Assembly: GCA_002435785.1 (NCBI GenBank) | Contig: DIUC01000056.1 | Coordinates: 112,130 to 143,350 of the forward strand | Reading direction: 5' to 3' | Source of the DNA: Saprospiraceae bacterium UBA6168 | Lineage (GTDB): Bacteria; Bacteroidota; Bacteroidia; Chitinophagales; Saprospiraceae | Length of the DNA stretch: 31,221 nucleotides | Shown here: positions 1-9,100 of the stretch, piece after piece | How the letters are laid out: each line of letters opens with the position of its first letter | How positions within the stretch are numbered: position 1 is the first letter of the stretch | The notes under the pieces: model-generated | Seen by the model: only the letters and a program-made list of their open reading frames with translations | Told to the model about the DNA's origin: nothing | Databases searched by the model: none | Translations under genes and position numbers: made by a program

Positions 1-774
1 AGCGACGTGCTGATCGTGTACGACGACCTCACGCAACATGCCCGCTCCTACCGGGAAATATCGCTGTTGCTGCGCCGCCCACCGGGCAGGGAGGCATTCC
101 CCGGCGACATTTTCTACATCCATTCCCGGCTGCTCGAACGGGCCACCCACCTGCGGCAAGAACGTGGTGGCGGTTCGCTCACGGCGCTGCCCATCATCGA
201 AACCGAGGCGCAAAACATGGCGGCCTACATCCCGACCAATTTGATTTCCATCACTGACGGGCAGATTTACCTTTCGCCAACCCTGTTCGAGTTGGGCGTG
301 TTGCCCGCCGTTGACATCGGAAAATCCGTTTCGAGGGTAGGCGACAAGGCGCAGTTGGCCGTGTACCGAACGGCCACGGGCAGCCTGAAACTGGACCACG
401 CACAGTTCGAGGAGTTGGAGAACTTCGCCCGATTTGGCACTCGCCTGGACGAACAGACCCGAAAAATACTGGAACATGGCAGGCGCATCCGGGCAGCGCT
501 GAAGCAGCCGGACCTTGCCCCAGTTTCGGTGCCCGACCAAATCATCCTGCTGATGGCATTGACGAACGGACTGCTGGACGAGGTGCCCATTTCAGAAATG
601 AAGGAGGCCGAAACCCTGTTGCGGAGCGCAACAGCCGAACTGCCCAAGAATGTGCTGGAGGCGCTGCATTCGGACAAGGAATTGAGTCAAACGGACGCAG
701 CAGTGGTCTTGCAGCTTTGTGCGAAAATCATTTTACCGTTAAAAACAACGGGAGTTATGGCAATAAGTGCTTGA
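1..774 (+). CDS. atpA: F-type (probably N-type) ATP synthase alpha subunit, C-terminal half
   Basis: Partial gene; the reading frame is open from base 1, so the start lies outside the window. The visible ~257 residues match the second half of F1 alpha: YDDLTQHARSYRE, then LLLRRPPGREAFPGD and HSRLLERA near the nucleotide site, then ETEAQNMAAYIPTNLISITDGQIYL, and the C-terminal helical domain. Alpha forms the catalytic hexamer with beta in the membrane-bound ATPase. Because it is followed by a gamma gene of the N-ATPase type, I read this as the end of an N-ATPase operon (usual order atpDCQRBFAG). That assignment is inferred, since the diagnostic upstream genes are not visible. The extreme C-terminus looks abnormal: after ILPLK the frame runs into an inserted palindromic element and ends in TTGVMAISA. 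The direct repeat at 946-958 suggests an original end such as KQSAK or KTIR. Confidence 0.93.
   Translation, partial: SDVLIVYDDLTQHARSYREISLLLRRPPGREAFPGDIFYIHSRLLERATHLRQERGGGSLTALPIIETEAQNMAAYIPTNLISITDGQIYLSPTLFELGVLPAVDIGKSVSRVGDKAQLAVYRTATGSLKLDHAQFEELENFARFGTRLDEQTRKILEHGRRIRAALKQPDLAPVSVPDQIILLMALTNGLLDEVPISEMKEAETLLRSATAELPKNVLEALHSDKELSQTDAAVVLQLCAKIILPLKTTGVMAISA
735..748 (+). repeat. Left copy of direct repeat flanking the inserted element
   Basis: ACCGTTAAAAACAA here and ACCGTTAAAACAA at 946-958 differ only in the length of the A run (5 versus 4). The right copy abuts the right inverted repeat directly; four bases (CGGG) separate the left copy from the left inverted repeat. The simplest reading is a target-site duplication of roughly 14-18 bp. 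The left copy lies inside the atpA reading frame. Confidence 0.65.
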
Positions 775-945
775 TAATCAAGTCCGTAGGACTTATATCT
801 TTGTAGAAATGCCGAAAATGCCCATCGGCGTTCCATCGGAACGCTATCTCATTCAAGATACCGCTCCGATGGAGCGGAAAATGCTGTAAATACTGGGTTC
901 TACAAAGATACCGCTCCGATGGAGCGTTTGTAATTTGCCATAACT
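753..945. mobile_element. MITE-like palindromic element between atpA and atpG
   Basis: A 193-bp non-coding element with perfect 11-bp terminal inverted repeats, AGTTATGGCAA at 753-763 and TTGCCATAACT at 935-945. Inside are perfect short palindromes with 3-nt centres at 780-794, 829-843, 861-877 and 911-926 (the last two share the core CGCTCCGATGGAGCG). A nested 13-bp inverted repeat, TATCTTTGTAGAA at 796-808, pairs with TTCTACAAAGATA at 898-910. Near-identical direct repeats flank the element at 735-748 and 946-958. It has no coding capacity, so it would be mobilised in trans if mobile. The motif style resembles palindromic intergenic repeats common in Bacteroidota genomes; that resemblance is from memory and not checked. 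Confidence 0.75.
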
Positions 946-958
946 ACCGTTAAAACAA
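946..958 (+). repeat. Right copy of direct repeat flanking the inserted element
   Basis: ACCGTTAAAACAA is followed directly by TCCGCTAAATGA. Joining the atpA frame to this copy, without the element, gives an end of LPLKQSAK whose TGA (968-970) overlaps the atpG ATG at 967. With the five-A version of the left copy, the end would be LPLKTIR with TAA at 964-966, immediately before the same ATG. Either junction is typical of tightly coupled operon genes. Confidence 0.65.
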
Positions 959-966
959 TCCGCTAA

Positions 967-1848
967 ATGAAGGAAACGCTGGAGAGCCTGGGACACAAGA
1001 TTGAAATGGCCAAGGAACTTAAATCGGTCGTCCGCACGATGAAGGCGCTCTCGGTTTCCAGCATCACCCAGTACGAGCGGGCGGTCCAATCGCTCGAAGC
1101 CTACTCCCACACCGTGCAGTTGGGCTTTTTTGTTTGCTCCGCAAAGGCCGGGGCGTTGAAAATGACGGGGGCAAACAAGGAGCGGCGGACTGGTGCCATC
1201 GTGTTTGGTGCCGGCCAGGGGCTGGTGGGCCAGTTCAACGACGTGCTTTGCCGCTTCGTGGCGGCTGACCTTGAAAAAGTGCCGGGCGAAAAGACGGTTT
1301 GGGCCATTGGGAGTTCGCTGCTGGGCCAGCTCGAAGATTTGGGCCTGTCGCCCGCCCGCCAGTTCGAGGTGCCGAACACCGTAGAGGCGATTATTCCATT
1401 GGTCAGCAAAGTGCTCTTCGAAATTGAGCAGGCCCTGGAAGTGGGCGAGGTTGCGGCCATTTACCTCTACCACAACCGCCCGCAACCTGGCTCGACGTAC
1501 AGCCCCAACAAGTTGCGCTTTTTTCCCATTGACGAAAGCTGGCTCCAAGAACTGACCACCAAGGAATGGCCAAGCAACAAGCTGCCCGAAGCCATCAACG
1601 GCAATGAATTGACCTTGCAGGCGCTCATCCGGGAATACCTTTTCGTTTCGCTGTTCCGGGCCTGTGCCGAGTCGCTGGCCAGTGAAAATGCCAGTCGGCT
1701 TGCCGCCATGCAGCGTGCCGAGAAGAACATCAAGGACTTGCTCACTGAACTCAACCTCAACTACCACCAGTTGCGCCAGAGCAGTATTGACGAAGAGATG
1801 TTCGATGTCATTTTTGGGTCAGAGGCAATGAAAAAGCCGACGCATTGA
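967..1848 (+). CDS. atpG: N-ATPase-type F1 gamma subunit
   Basis: A 293-residue rotor-shaft (gamma) subunit. The N-terminus has the pattern TLESLGHKIEMAKELKSVVRTMKALSVSSITQYE, typical of gamma subunits from the alternative N-ATPase rather than the conventional IRNRIxSVKNTQKIT start. The C-terminal helix carries RLAAMQRAEKNI and ends EEMFDVIFGSEA. The central Rossmann-like part includes GAIVFGAGQGLVGQFN. N- and C-terminal helices would form the coiled coil inside the alpha/beta hexamer. It follows atpA, now 192 bp away because of the inserted element, with no Shine-Dalgarno before the ATG. The downstream gene is unrelated, consistent with atpG closing the operon. Function as gamma is secure; the N-type assignment is strong but based on one subunit. 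Confidence 0.88.
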   Translation: MKETLESLGHKIEMAKELKSVVRTMKALSVSSITQYERAVQSLEAYSHTVQLGFFVCSAKAGALKMTGANKERRTGAIVFGAGQGLVGQFNDVLCRFVAADLEKVPGEKTVWAIGSSLLGQLEDLGLSPARQFEVPNTVEAIIPLVSKVLFEIEQALEVGEVAAIYLYHNRPQPGSTYSPNKLRFFPIDESWLQELTTKEWPSNKLPEAINGNELTLQALIREYLFVSLFRACAESLASENASRLAAMQRAEKNIKDLLTELNLNYHQLRQSSIDEEMFDVIFGSEAMKKPTH

Positions 1849-1964
1849 AATCATTCCTGTGCCCATCCCCACAGCCCCCTCAAACGCCGAAAAAAACCAC
1901 CATCATTTCCGCCAAAACCCTTACCATTGCACTAAACTTTTTTAAAACAAAAAACAGCACAACC

Positions 1965-2978
1965 ATGTCAAGACTTACTCCTTTTGCAAGAATCCTCATC
2001 GTGATGGCCATCGTAGCAGCTTTGTTCTTTGGGGTGAAGGCATTGTTCCCCAACCTGATAGGCAGCGGCGATACTGCCACTACCTCGGAAACCACCACCC
2101 CAACCGAAGCTCCTACCACGACCACCACCACGGAAACCCCAGCACCCAACAACAGCGGCGGCACGACCACGACTACCCCCAGCTTCAACTACACCGCTCC
2201 CGAACCCGTCAATGGCAAGCTAAGGGGTGTGGTGGAACTGGGCGCCACGGGCTTCAACTCATTCATAATCAACATGGATGCGCAGAAAAACTGGAAATTG
2301 GCCAAGGCAGACTATGGCAGCAGCCTCCTTTACGAAAGCATGACCAACGATGCGGAAATCACGGCTGGCCTCAAAAACTACATCGCCAACATGCTGGCCT
2401 TTGGCGTGGGCGGCAAGGACATCCACTTCGTCATCAGTTCCGGGGCGCAGAAAGTGGAGATGACCAAGAAAATAATTGCAGCCCTGAAGAAGATGGGCTA
2501 CTTCGTGAACACCGTAACACCAGAAAAAGAGGGTCAACTCGCACTAAAGAGCGCACTTCCTGCCGGATACTCCGACAAGTCGTTCGTGGTGGACATCGGC
2601 TCCGGCAACACCAAAATTTCGTGGATACAAGGTGGCTCGGTCATTGGGAAAGAGGCTTACGGCGCCAAGTATTTCCAAGACAACGTCACTGAAGCCGCTG
2701 CCTACCAGAACACCGCTGCAGTGGCCAAGGGTGTGCCGTCCAACCTGCGTGGCACCTGCTTTATCATCGGCGGCGTGCCGTTCGAACTGGCCAAGCAAAC
2801 CCGCAACGGCAAGGAGCGCTACACCGTGCTGAAAGCCCCCGGCGACTACAAAGCAGAAGGCGAAAAGCAAAAGGCGGGCTTGAACATCTACAAAGCCATT
2901 GTGGATGCCACTGGTTGCCAAACCTTTGTTTTTGACTGGGACGCCAACTTTACCATTGGGTTCTTGCTAACCATCTGA
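1965..2978 (+). CDS. Membrane-anchored Ppx/GppA-like (ASKHA fold) protein
   Basis: A 337-residue protein when started at ATG 1965. The frame is open back to a TTG at 1845, but only the ATG start puts the membrane segment (about residues 8-26) at the N-terminus. Residues 36-76 are a Thr/Pro/Ser-rich linker. The rest looks like an actin-fold domain: a phosphate-1-like strand VVELGATGFNSFII (89-102), a TPEKEGQLALKSAL stretch (185-198) placed like the conserved Glu-containing loop of exopolyphosphatases, a phosphate-2-like VVDIGSGNTKISW (208-220), and a CFIIGGVPF strand (265-273) resembling the third motif. These are hallmarks of Ppx/GppA phosphatases, but the match is weak and motif 1 is degenerate (ELGATGFNS rather than DLGSNS). 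It is probably exposed outside the inner membrane. Enzymatic activity is unproven; it may be a binding protein. Confidence 0.6.
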   Translation: MSRLTPFARILIVMAIVAALFFGVKALFPNLIGSGDTATTSETTTPTEAPTTTTTTETPAPNNSGGTTTTTPSFNYTAPEPVNGKLRGVVELGATGFNSFIINMDAQKNWKLAKADYGSSLLYESMTNDAEITAGLKNYIANMLAFGVGGKDIHFVISSGAQKVEMTKKIIAALKKMGYFVNTVTPEKEGQLALKSALPAGYSDKSFVVDIGSGNTKISWIQGGSVIGKEAYGAKYFQDNVTEAAAYQNTAAVAKGVPSNLRGTCFIIGGVPFELAKQTRNGKERYTVLKAPGDYKAEGEKQKAGLNIYKAIVDATGCQTFVFDWDANFTIGFLLTI

Positions 2979-3003
2979 TTTACAGCACCTTGATCGCCTT
3001 CTG

Positions 3004-3047
3004 AAATAGCCGCCCATTGACCGAAAGGAATGGGCGGCTATTTTTTT
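3004..3047 (+). terminator. Intrinsic terminator after the Ppx/GppA-like gene
   Basis: A 15-bp perfect stem, AAATAGCCGCCCATT (3004-3018) with its complement at 3029-3043, and a 10-nt loop, followed by a run of T ending at 3047. It lies 25 bases after the stop at 2978 and separates that gene from the adhesin. Confidence 0.9.
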
Positions 3048-3090
3048 CCTCAAGCACCAAAATTCATCTTTGCTTAACCTTATCCTCCAA

Positions 3091-3117
3091 TTTGACGCAG
3101 CCTTTGTTCTAACTTTG
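3091..3117 (+). promoter_or_regulatory. Possible Bacteroidota-type promoter for the large adhesin
   Basis: TAACTTTG at 3110-3117 fits the Bacteroidota -7 element TAnnTTTG. A TTTG at 3091-3094 could be the -33 element, but the 15-nt spacing is shorter than usual. The site is 50 bases before the chosen ATG and just after the upstream terminator. Confidence 0.35.
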
Positions 3118-3166
3118 TGGCAAATTTCCCCTACCATCCTCTTTGAAGGCTGTTAAAATTTTTACA

Positions 3167-6100
3167 ATGCTGATTGCACAAACACTGAAACGATACGGCT
3201 ACCACTTTCCATTTTTACTGTGTTTCCTGTTGTTCCAAACCAATCTATCTGCACAATGCCCTACCATCGTGGCAATCATGGTGGATGCCTGCGGCACGGA
3301 GCAGAGCAACGAGTTTGTGATTATTAATTCCGGCGGCGGGTTCATGGTGAGCGACCTGCAAATAGACTTCGACATCAACAACAACATCGTCGGCCCGGAA
3401 AACAACGACATCAACATCAACGCCAACCCCTGTGGCTTACAAGCTGGCAACCCAAGCACGATTGGCGGATGCTCCAACATCATCCCCGTCGGGCCAGGCG
3501 CCTCCATTCCCGCCAACGCATTTGTAGTGCTTCAAACGAGTGCCGGCGCCAGTACGCAATACGATTTTTCGGGCGCTTGCGCAACCCAGCAGTGCATTTA
3601 TGTCATCCAAAGCACTTGCGCAAGGTCGGCAGGGGCCTTCTCCAATGCTGGTGGAGGCACCCGCACCACCGTTTTGTCCATCAACGGCGGTTGCAGCAGC
3701 TCTTATACTTACGATAGGACCCAGCTATCCAATGCCAATGGCGACTACTTCCTCCCGCCCTCCAGCTATGGCAATGGCGGTTGCGTAGCGCCTCCTGTGT
3801 CCTTCGGAAATCCGCCAACCGCACCTGTCTTGTCAGGTGTGCCAGCTTCCATTTGTCAATTGGCTGCGCCCATCGCACTGCCCGTTCCGCAAAGCGGCAT
3901 CAACGGCAACTGGTCGGGCACGGGCGTGAGCGCCAACATGTTCAACCCGGCGGGGCTGAGCGGGAGCATCACCCTCACCTATACCCCAGCCGCCGGGCAA
4001 TGTGCCATCCCTGCCACTACTGCCATTCTCGTAAACCCACCGACCATACCCACACCAAACCCCATCGGGCCATACTGTACCAACGACCCGGCCGTTGCAC
4101 TGCCCACAACCGTCAGCGGCATCAACGGCAACTGGTCAGGCACGGGCGTGACGGCCAACAGCTTCAACCCCGCAACGGCTGGTGCTGGTAGCTTCACACT
4201 GACCTTTACCCCCACCACCGGACAATGCGCCAACAACGGCAGCCTCTCCGTCCAAGTCAACCCGACGGCCACCCCCAGCCTTGGCACGACCACGCTTTGC
4301 CAAACTGACCCCCTTTACAATTTGACCCAACTGCAAGACCCACTCTTCCCAACTGGCACATGGTCTGGCACGGGCGTGACTGGCACCAATTTCAACCCAA
4401 GCGGCCAGAGCGGCAATATCACCCTCACGTTTACGTCCAGCACAGCCTGCGTCCTCCCGACCAATACCACCATTACGGTAAATCCACCTGTAACGCCAGT
4501 GATTTCGGGCGTACCGGCTTCTATTTGCCAAACGGCGGCGGCCATTCCCCTGCCCACTCCACAGGGCGGCTTTGCCGGAAACTGGTCGGGGCAGGGCGTG
4601 ACCGCCAACAGCTTCGACCCGGCGGGACTGAGCGGGAGCATTACGCTCACGTTTACCCCAAATGCGGGGCAGTGCGCCAGCAACGCCACCACCAACATCA
4701 ACGTCACCGTGCCGACGACCCCAGTGATTTCGGGCGTTCCGGCCTCCATTTGCCAAACGGCGGCGGCCATCGCACTGCCGACCACCCAGAGCGGCTTCGC
4801 CGGAAACTGGTCGGGGCAGGGCGTGACCAACAACAGCTTCGACCCGGCGGGACTGAGCGGGAGCGTCACGCTGACTTTCACCCCAAATGCGGGGCAGTGC
4901 GCCAGCAACGCCACCACCAACATCAACGTCACCGTGCCGACGACCCCAGTGATTTCAGGCGTTCCAGCTTCTATTTGCCAAACGTCGGCGGCAATCGCAT
5001 TGCCGACCACCCAAAGCGGCTTCGCCGGAAACTGGTCGGGACAGGGCGTCACCAACAACAGCTTCGACCCAGCGGGGCTGAGCGGGAGCATTACGCTAAC
5101 CTTTACCCCAAATGCGGGGCAATGCGCCAGCACGGCCACGACCAATATCAACGTCACCCCGCCGACGACCCCAGTGATTTCGGGCGTCCCGGCCTCCATT
5201 TGCCAGACGGCGGCGGCAATTCCCCTGCCCACCCCACAAGACGGCTTCGCCGGAAACTGGTCGGGGCAGGGCGTGACCAACAACAGCTTCGACCCGGCGG
5301 GACTGAGCGGGAGCATTACGCTAACCTTTACCCCAAATGCGGGGCAATGCGCCAGCAACGCCACCACCAATATCAGCGTCACCACACCGACGACTCCAGT
5401 GATTTCAGGCGTTCCAGCTTCTATTTGCCAAACGTCGGCGGCAATCGCATTGCCGACCACCCACAGCGGCTTCGCCGGAAACTGGTCGGGACAGGGCGTC
5501 ACCAACAACAGCTTCGACCCAGCGGGGCTGAGCGGGAGCATTACGCTAACCTTTACCCCAAATGCGGGGCAATGCGCCAGCACGGCCACGACCAATATCA
5601 ACGTCACCCCGCCGACAACCCCAGTGATTTCGGGCGTTCCGGCCTCCATTTGCCAGTCGGCGGCGGCAATCGCACTGCCCACCCCACAAGGCGGCTTCGC
5701 AGGAAACTGGTCGGGGCAGGGCGTGACCAACAACAGCTTCGACCCAGCGGGACTGAGCGGGAGCATCACGCTCACCTTTACCCCAAATGCGGGGCAATGC
5801 GCCAGCAACGCCACCACCAGCATCAGCGTCACCGTGCCGACGACCCCAGTGATTTCGGGCGTTCCGGCCTCCATTTGCCAGACGGCGGCGGCCATTCCGC
5901 TGCCCACCCCACAGGGCGGCTTCGCCGGAAACTGGTCGGGGCAAGGCATGACCAACAACAGCTTCGACCCAGCGGGGCTGAGCGGGAGCATTACGCTAAC
6001 CTTTACCCCAAATGCGGGGCAATGCGCCAGCAACGCTACTACCAGCATCAACGTCACCGTGCCGACGACTCCAGTGATTTCAGGCGTTCCAGCTTCTATT

Positions 6101-9100
6101 TGCCAAACGTCGGCGGCAATCGCATTGCCGACCACCCACAGCGGCTTCGCCGGAAACTGGTCGGGACAGGGCGTCACCAACAACAGCTTCGACCCAGCGG
6201 GGCTGAGCGGGAGCATTACGCTAACCTTTACCCCAAATGCGGGGCAATGCGCCAGCACGGCCACGACCAATATCAACGTCACCCCGCCGACAACCCCAGT
6301 GGTTTCGGGCGTTCCGGCCTCCATTTGCCAGTCGGCGGCGGCAATCGCACTGCCCACCCCACAAGGCGGCTTCGCAGGAAACTGGTCGGGGCAGGGCGTG
6401 ACCAACAACAGCTTCGACCCAGCGGGATTGAGCGGGAGCATAACGCTCACGTTTACCCCAAATGCAGGGCAATGCGCCAGCAACGCTAGCACCAGCATCA
6501 ACGTCACCCCGCCGACGACCCCAGTGATTTCGGGCGTTCCAGCTTCCATTTGCCAGACGGCGGCAGCCATCACGCTGCCCACCCCGCAGGGCGGCTTCGC
6601 CGGGAACTGGTCGGGGCAGGGCGTGACCAGCAACAGCTTCGACCCGGCGGGACTGAGCGGGAGCATCACCCTCACATTTACCCCGAATGCGGGGCAATGC
6701 GCCAGCAACGCTACCACCAATATCAGCGTCACCGTGCCGGGCACGCCGATGCTCGGCACGGCCACGCTTTGCCAAACCGATGGGCCATTTACCCTCAGCA
6801 ACCTCAACGACCCGAACTTCCCAAGCGGTACGTGGAGCGGCCCCGGCGTTAGTGGCGGCAGCTTCAACCCAGCCGGGCAGAACGGCAACGTGACGCTGAC
6901 CTTTTCGCCTTCGGCAAACTGCGCCAACCCCGCCACCACTACCGTCACGGTCAACTTGCCAGCGACACCCACGCTCGGCACTGCCTCGCTCTGCCAAAAC
7001 GACGTGCCTTATCCCTTGGCAAACTTGCTCGACCCGAACTTCCCCAGCGGCACTTGGAGCGGCCCCGGCGTCAATGGCGGCAACTTCAATCCAGCCGGGC
7101 AGAACGGCAACGTGACGCTGACCTTCACGCCTTCGGCAAATTGCACGACACCTGCCACCACGACGGTGACAGTAAGCACCTCCCCCAGCTTCACCGCTTT
7201 GTCCGCCCCCTGCGACCCTGTTACCCAAACCTACGTGGTCATCTTCACCATCACGGGCGGCACGGCGCCCTATACCGTGAACGGGGTTGGCCTCACAGGT
7301 TCTACATTTACCAGCAACCCCATTCCCAGCGGGATGAGTTACTCATTCGTCATTGATGACGCCAACGGCTGCGGCCCGGTGACGGTCAGCGGCAGCCAGA
7401 ATTGCAGTTGCGCCACCAATGCTGGCACCATGAACTTTGACAATGCGCCGCTGGTGCTTTGCTACAACCACTCCCAGTTCTCCGTCCCCTTCAACCAGAA
7501 CCAGTTTTTGGACAATGACGACGTGCTCCAATTCGTGGTACACGACAACCCCGGGGCGACGCTTGGCAATATTATCGCCACGAGCAACACCCCCGTCATA
7601 CCGACCCCGCCGGGCTTGGTGTTGGGGCAGACCTACTACGTGTCGGCGGTGGCTGGGAACAACAATGGCAGTGGCAACGTGGACCTTGGCGACCCGTGCT
7701 TGAGTGTTTCGCAGGGCATTCCGGTCCTGTTCTATTTGCCCACGGTACAGATAGGGAACGACGCCGCTGTTTGCGCCAGCGACTGTTATGACATACCGCT
7801 GCAACTGACGGGAGCTTCCCCATTCTGCTTGGAATGGAGTGTTTTTTACAACAATACCTTTATTGGTATCTGGACAGCATGCAACCTTGTTTCCGGCGGC
7901 TCGGTGCAGTTTTGTCCTTCCGACTACAACATCACCAGCGGAGTAATCACGCTCCAAGTGAACATCATCGAGGACGCCAACAGTTGCGGGGTCACGCTGA
8001 CTTCGCCCTCCATCAACCTCACCATCAGCAACGGGGTGGTCAACAACCTGTCCCCTACCCTTTGCCCCGGCGAGGCCATCGTGGTGAACGGCACCCAGTA
8101 CAATGCCGCCAATCCAAGTGGCACGGAGGTGTTCCCCAGCGGGAGCTTCTCTGGCTGCGACTCCATCGTGAACGTCAACTTGGCGTTTTACCCACCCGCT
8201 GTCTTCAACTTCAGCGCAAATATTTGCCCCAGCCAAACCTTTACGGTAAATGGGGTGGAATATGACGAAACCAACCCAAGCGGCACACAACTATTGCCAA
8301 ATGCTGCCGCAAATGGCTGCGACTCCATCATCAATGTCAACCTCACCCTGCTGCCAAGCCCAGTCACCTATGTTGCCCAAACTTTCTGTTCGGGCGGGAG
8401 CGTGACGGTGAACGGCACGGTGTACGATGAAAGCTACCCAAGCGGCACGGAGGTCATCATCGGTGGTGCGGCCAATGGCTGCGACTCTGCCATCGTCGTC
8501 AACCTCAGCTTCAACTCGGTGGTCACTTCCAATATCAATCCGACGCTCTGCCCCGGCGGCAGCATGACGGTGAACGGCACGACCTACAACGCCGCCAACT
8601 CATCCGGCACCGAAACGATGCCCGGCGGCAGCTACCTCGGCTGCGACTCGGTGGCGGTGGTCAGCCTATCGTTTTATCCACCAGCCACTGCCAGCTTGAA
8701 CCAAGTGCTTTGCACTGGCGGCAGCGTGACGGTCGCCGGCACGGTCTTCGACGAAACCAACCCCAGCGGCACGGTGGTCATCCCCAACGGCAGCTTCCAC
8801 GGCTGCGACTCGACCGTGGTGGTCAGCCTCAGCTTCAACTCGGTCGTGACCACCAACCTCAACCCGACGCTTTGTCTCGGCGAAAGCCTGACGGTGAACG
8901 GTACGACTTACAACGCCGCCAACCCCACTGGCACCGAAACGATGCCCGGTAGCAGCTACCTCGGCTGCGACTCGGTGGCGGTGGTCAGCTTGTCGTTTTA
9001 TCCACCATCCACCGCCAACTTGAGCCAAGTGCTGTGTGCGGGCACGAGCGTGACGGTGGGCAGCACGGTATTCAACCAAGCTAACCCAAGCGGCACGGTG

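Noticed and set aside
1845..1964. Upstream TTG start for the Ppx/GppA-like gene
   Set aside because: Would add 40 low-complexity residues before the membrane anchor; ATG 1965 gives a normal N-terminus.
4360..6489. 709-codon second forward frame within the adhesin
   Set aside because: Periodic shadow of the 225-bp unit rich in Arg, His and Gln, with no recognisable fold; the main frame has the signal peptide and secretion domain.
4501..6750. Regular repeats considered as a CRISPR array or satellite
   Set aside because: Units are 225 bp, coding and contiguous with no spacers; they encode Ig-like protein repeats.
4315..6981. 888-codon reverse-strand open frame
   Set aside because: Lies wholly opposite the adhesin repeats and is itself just repeats of the antisense unit; no signal peptide, start context or known domain.
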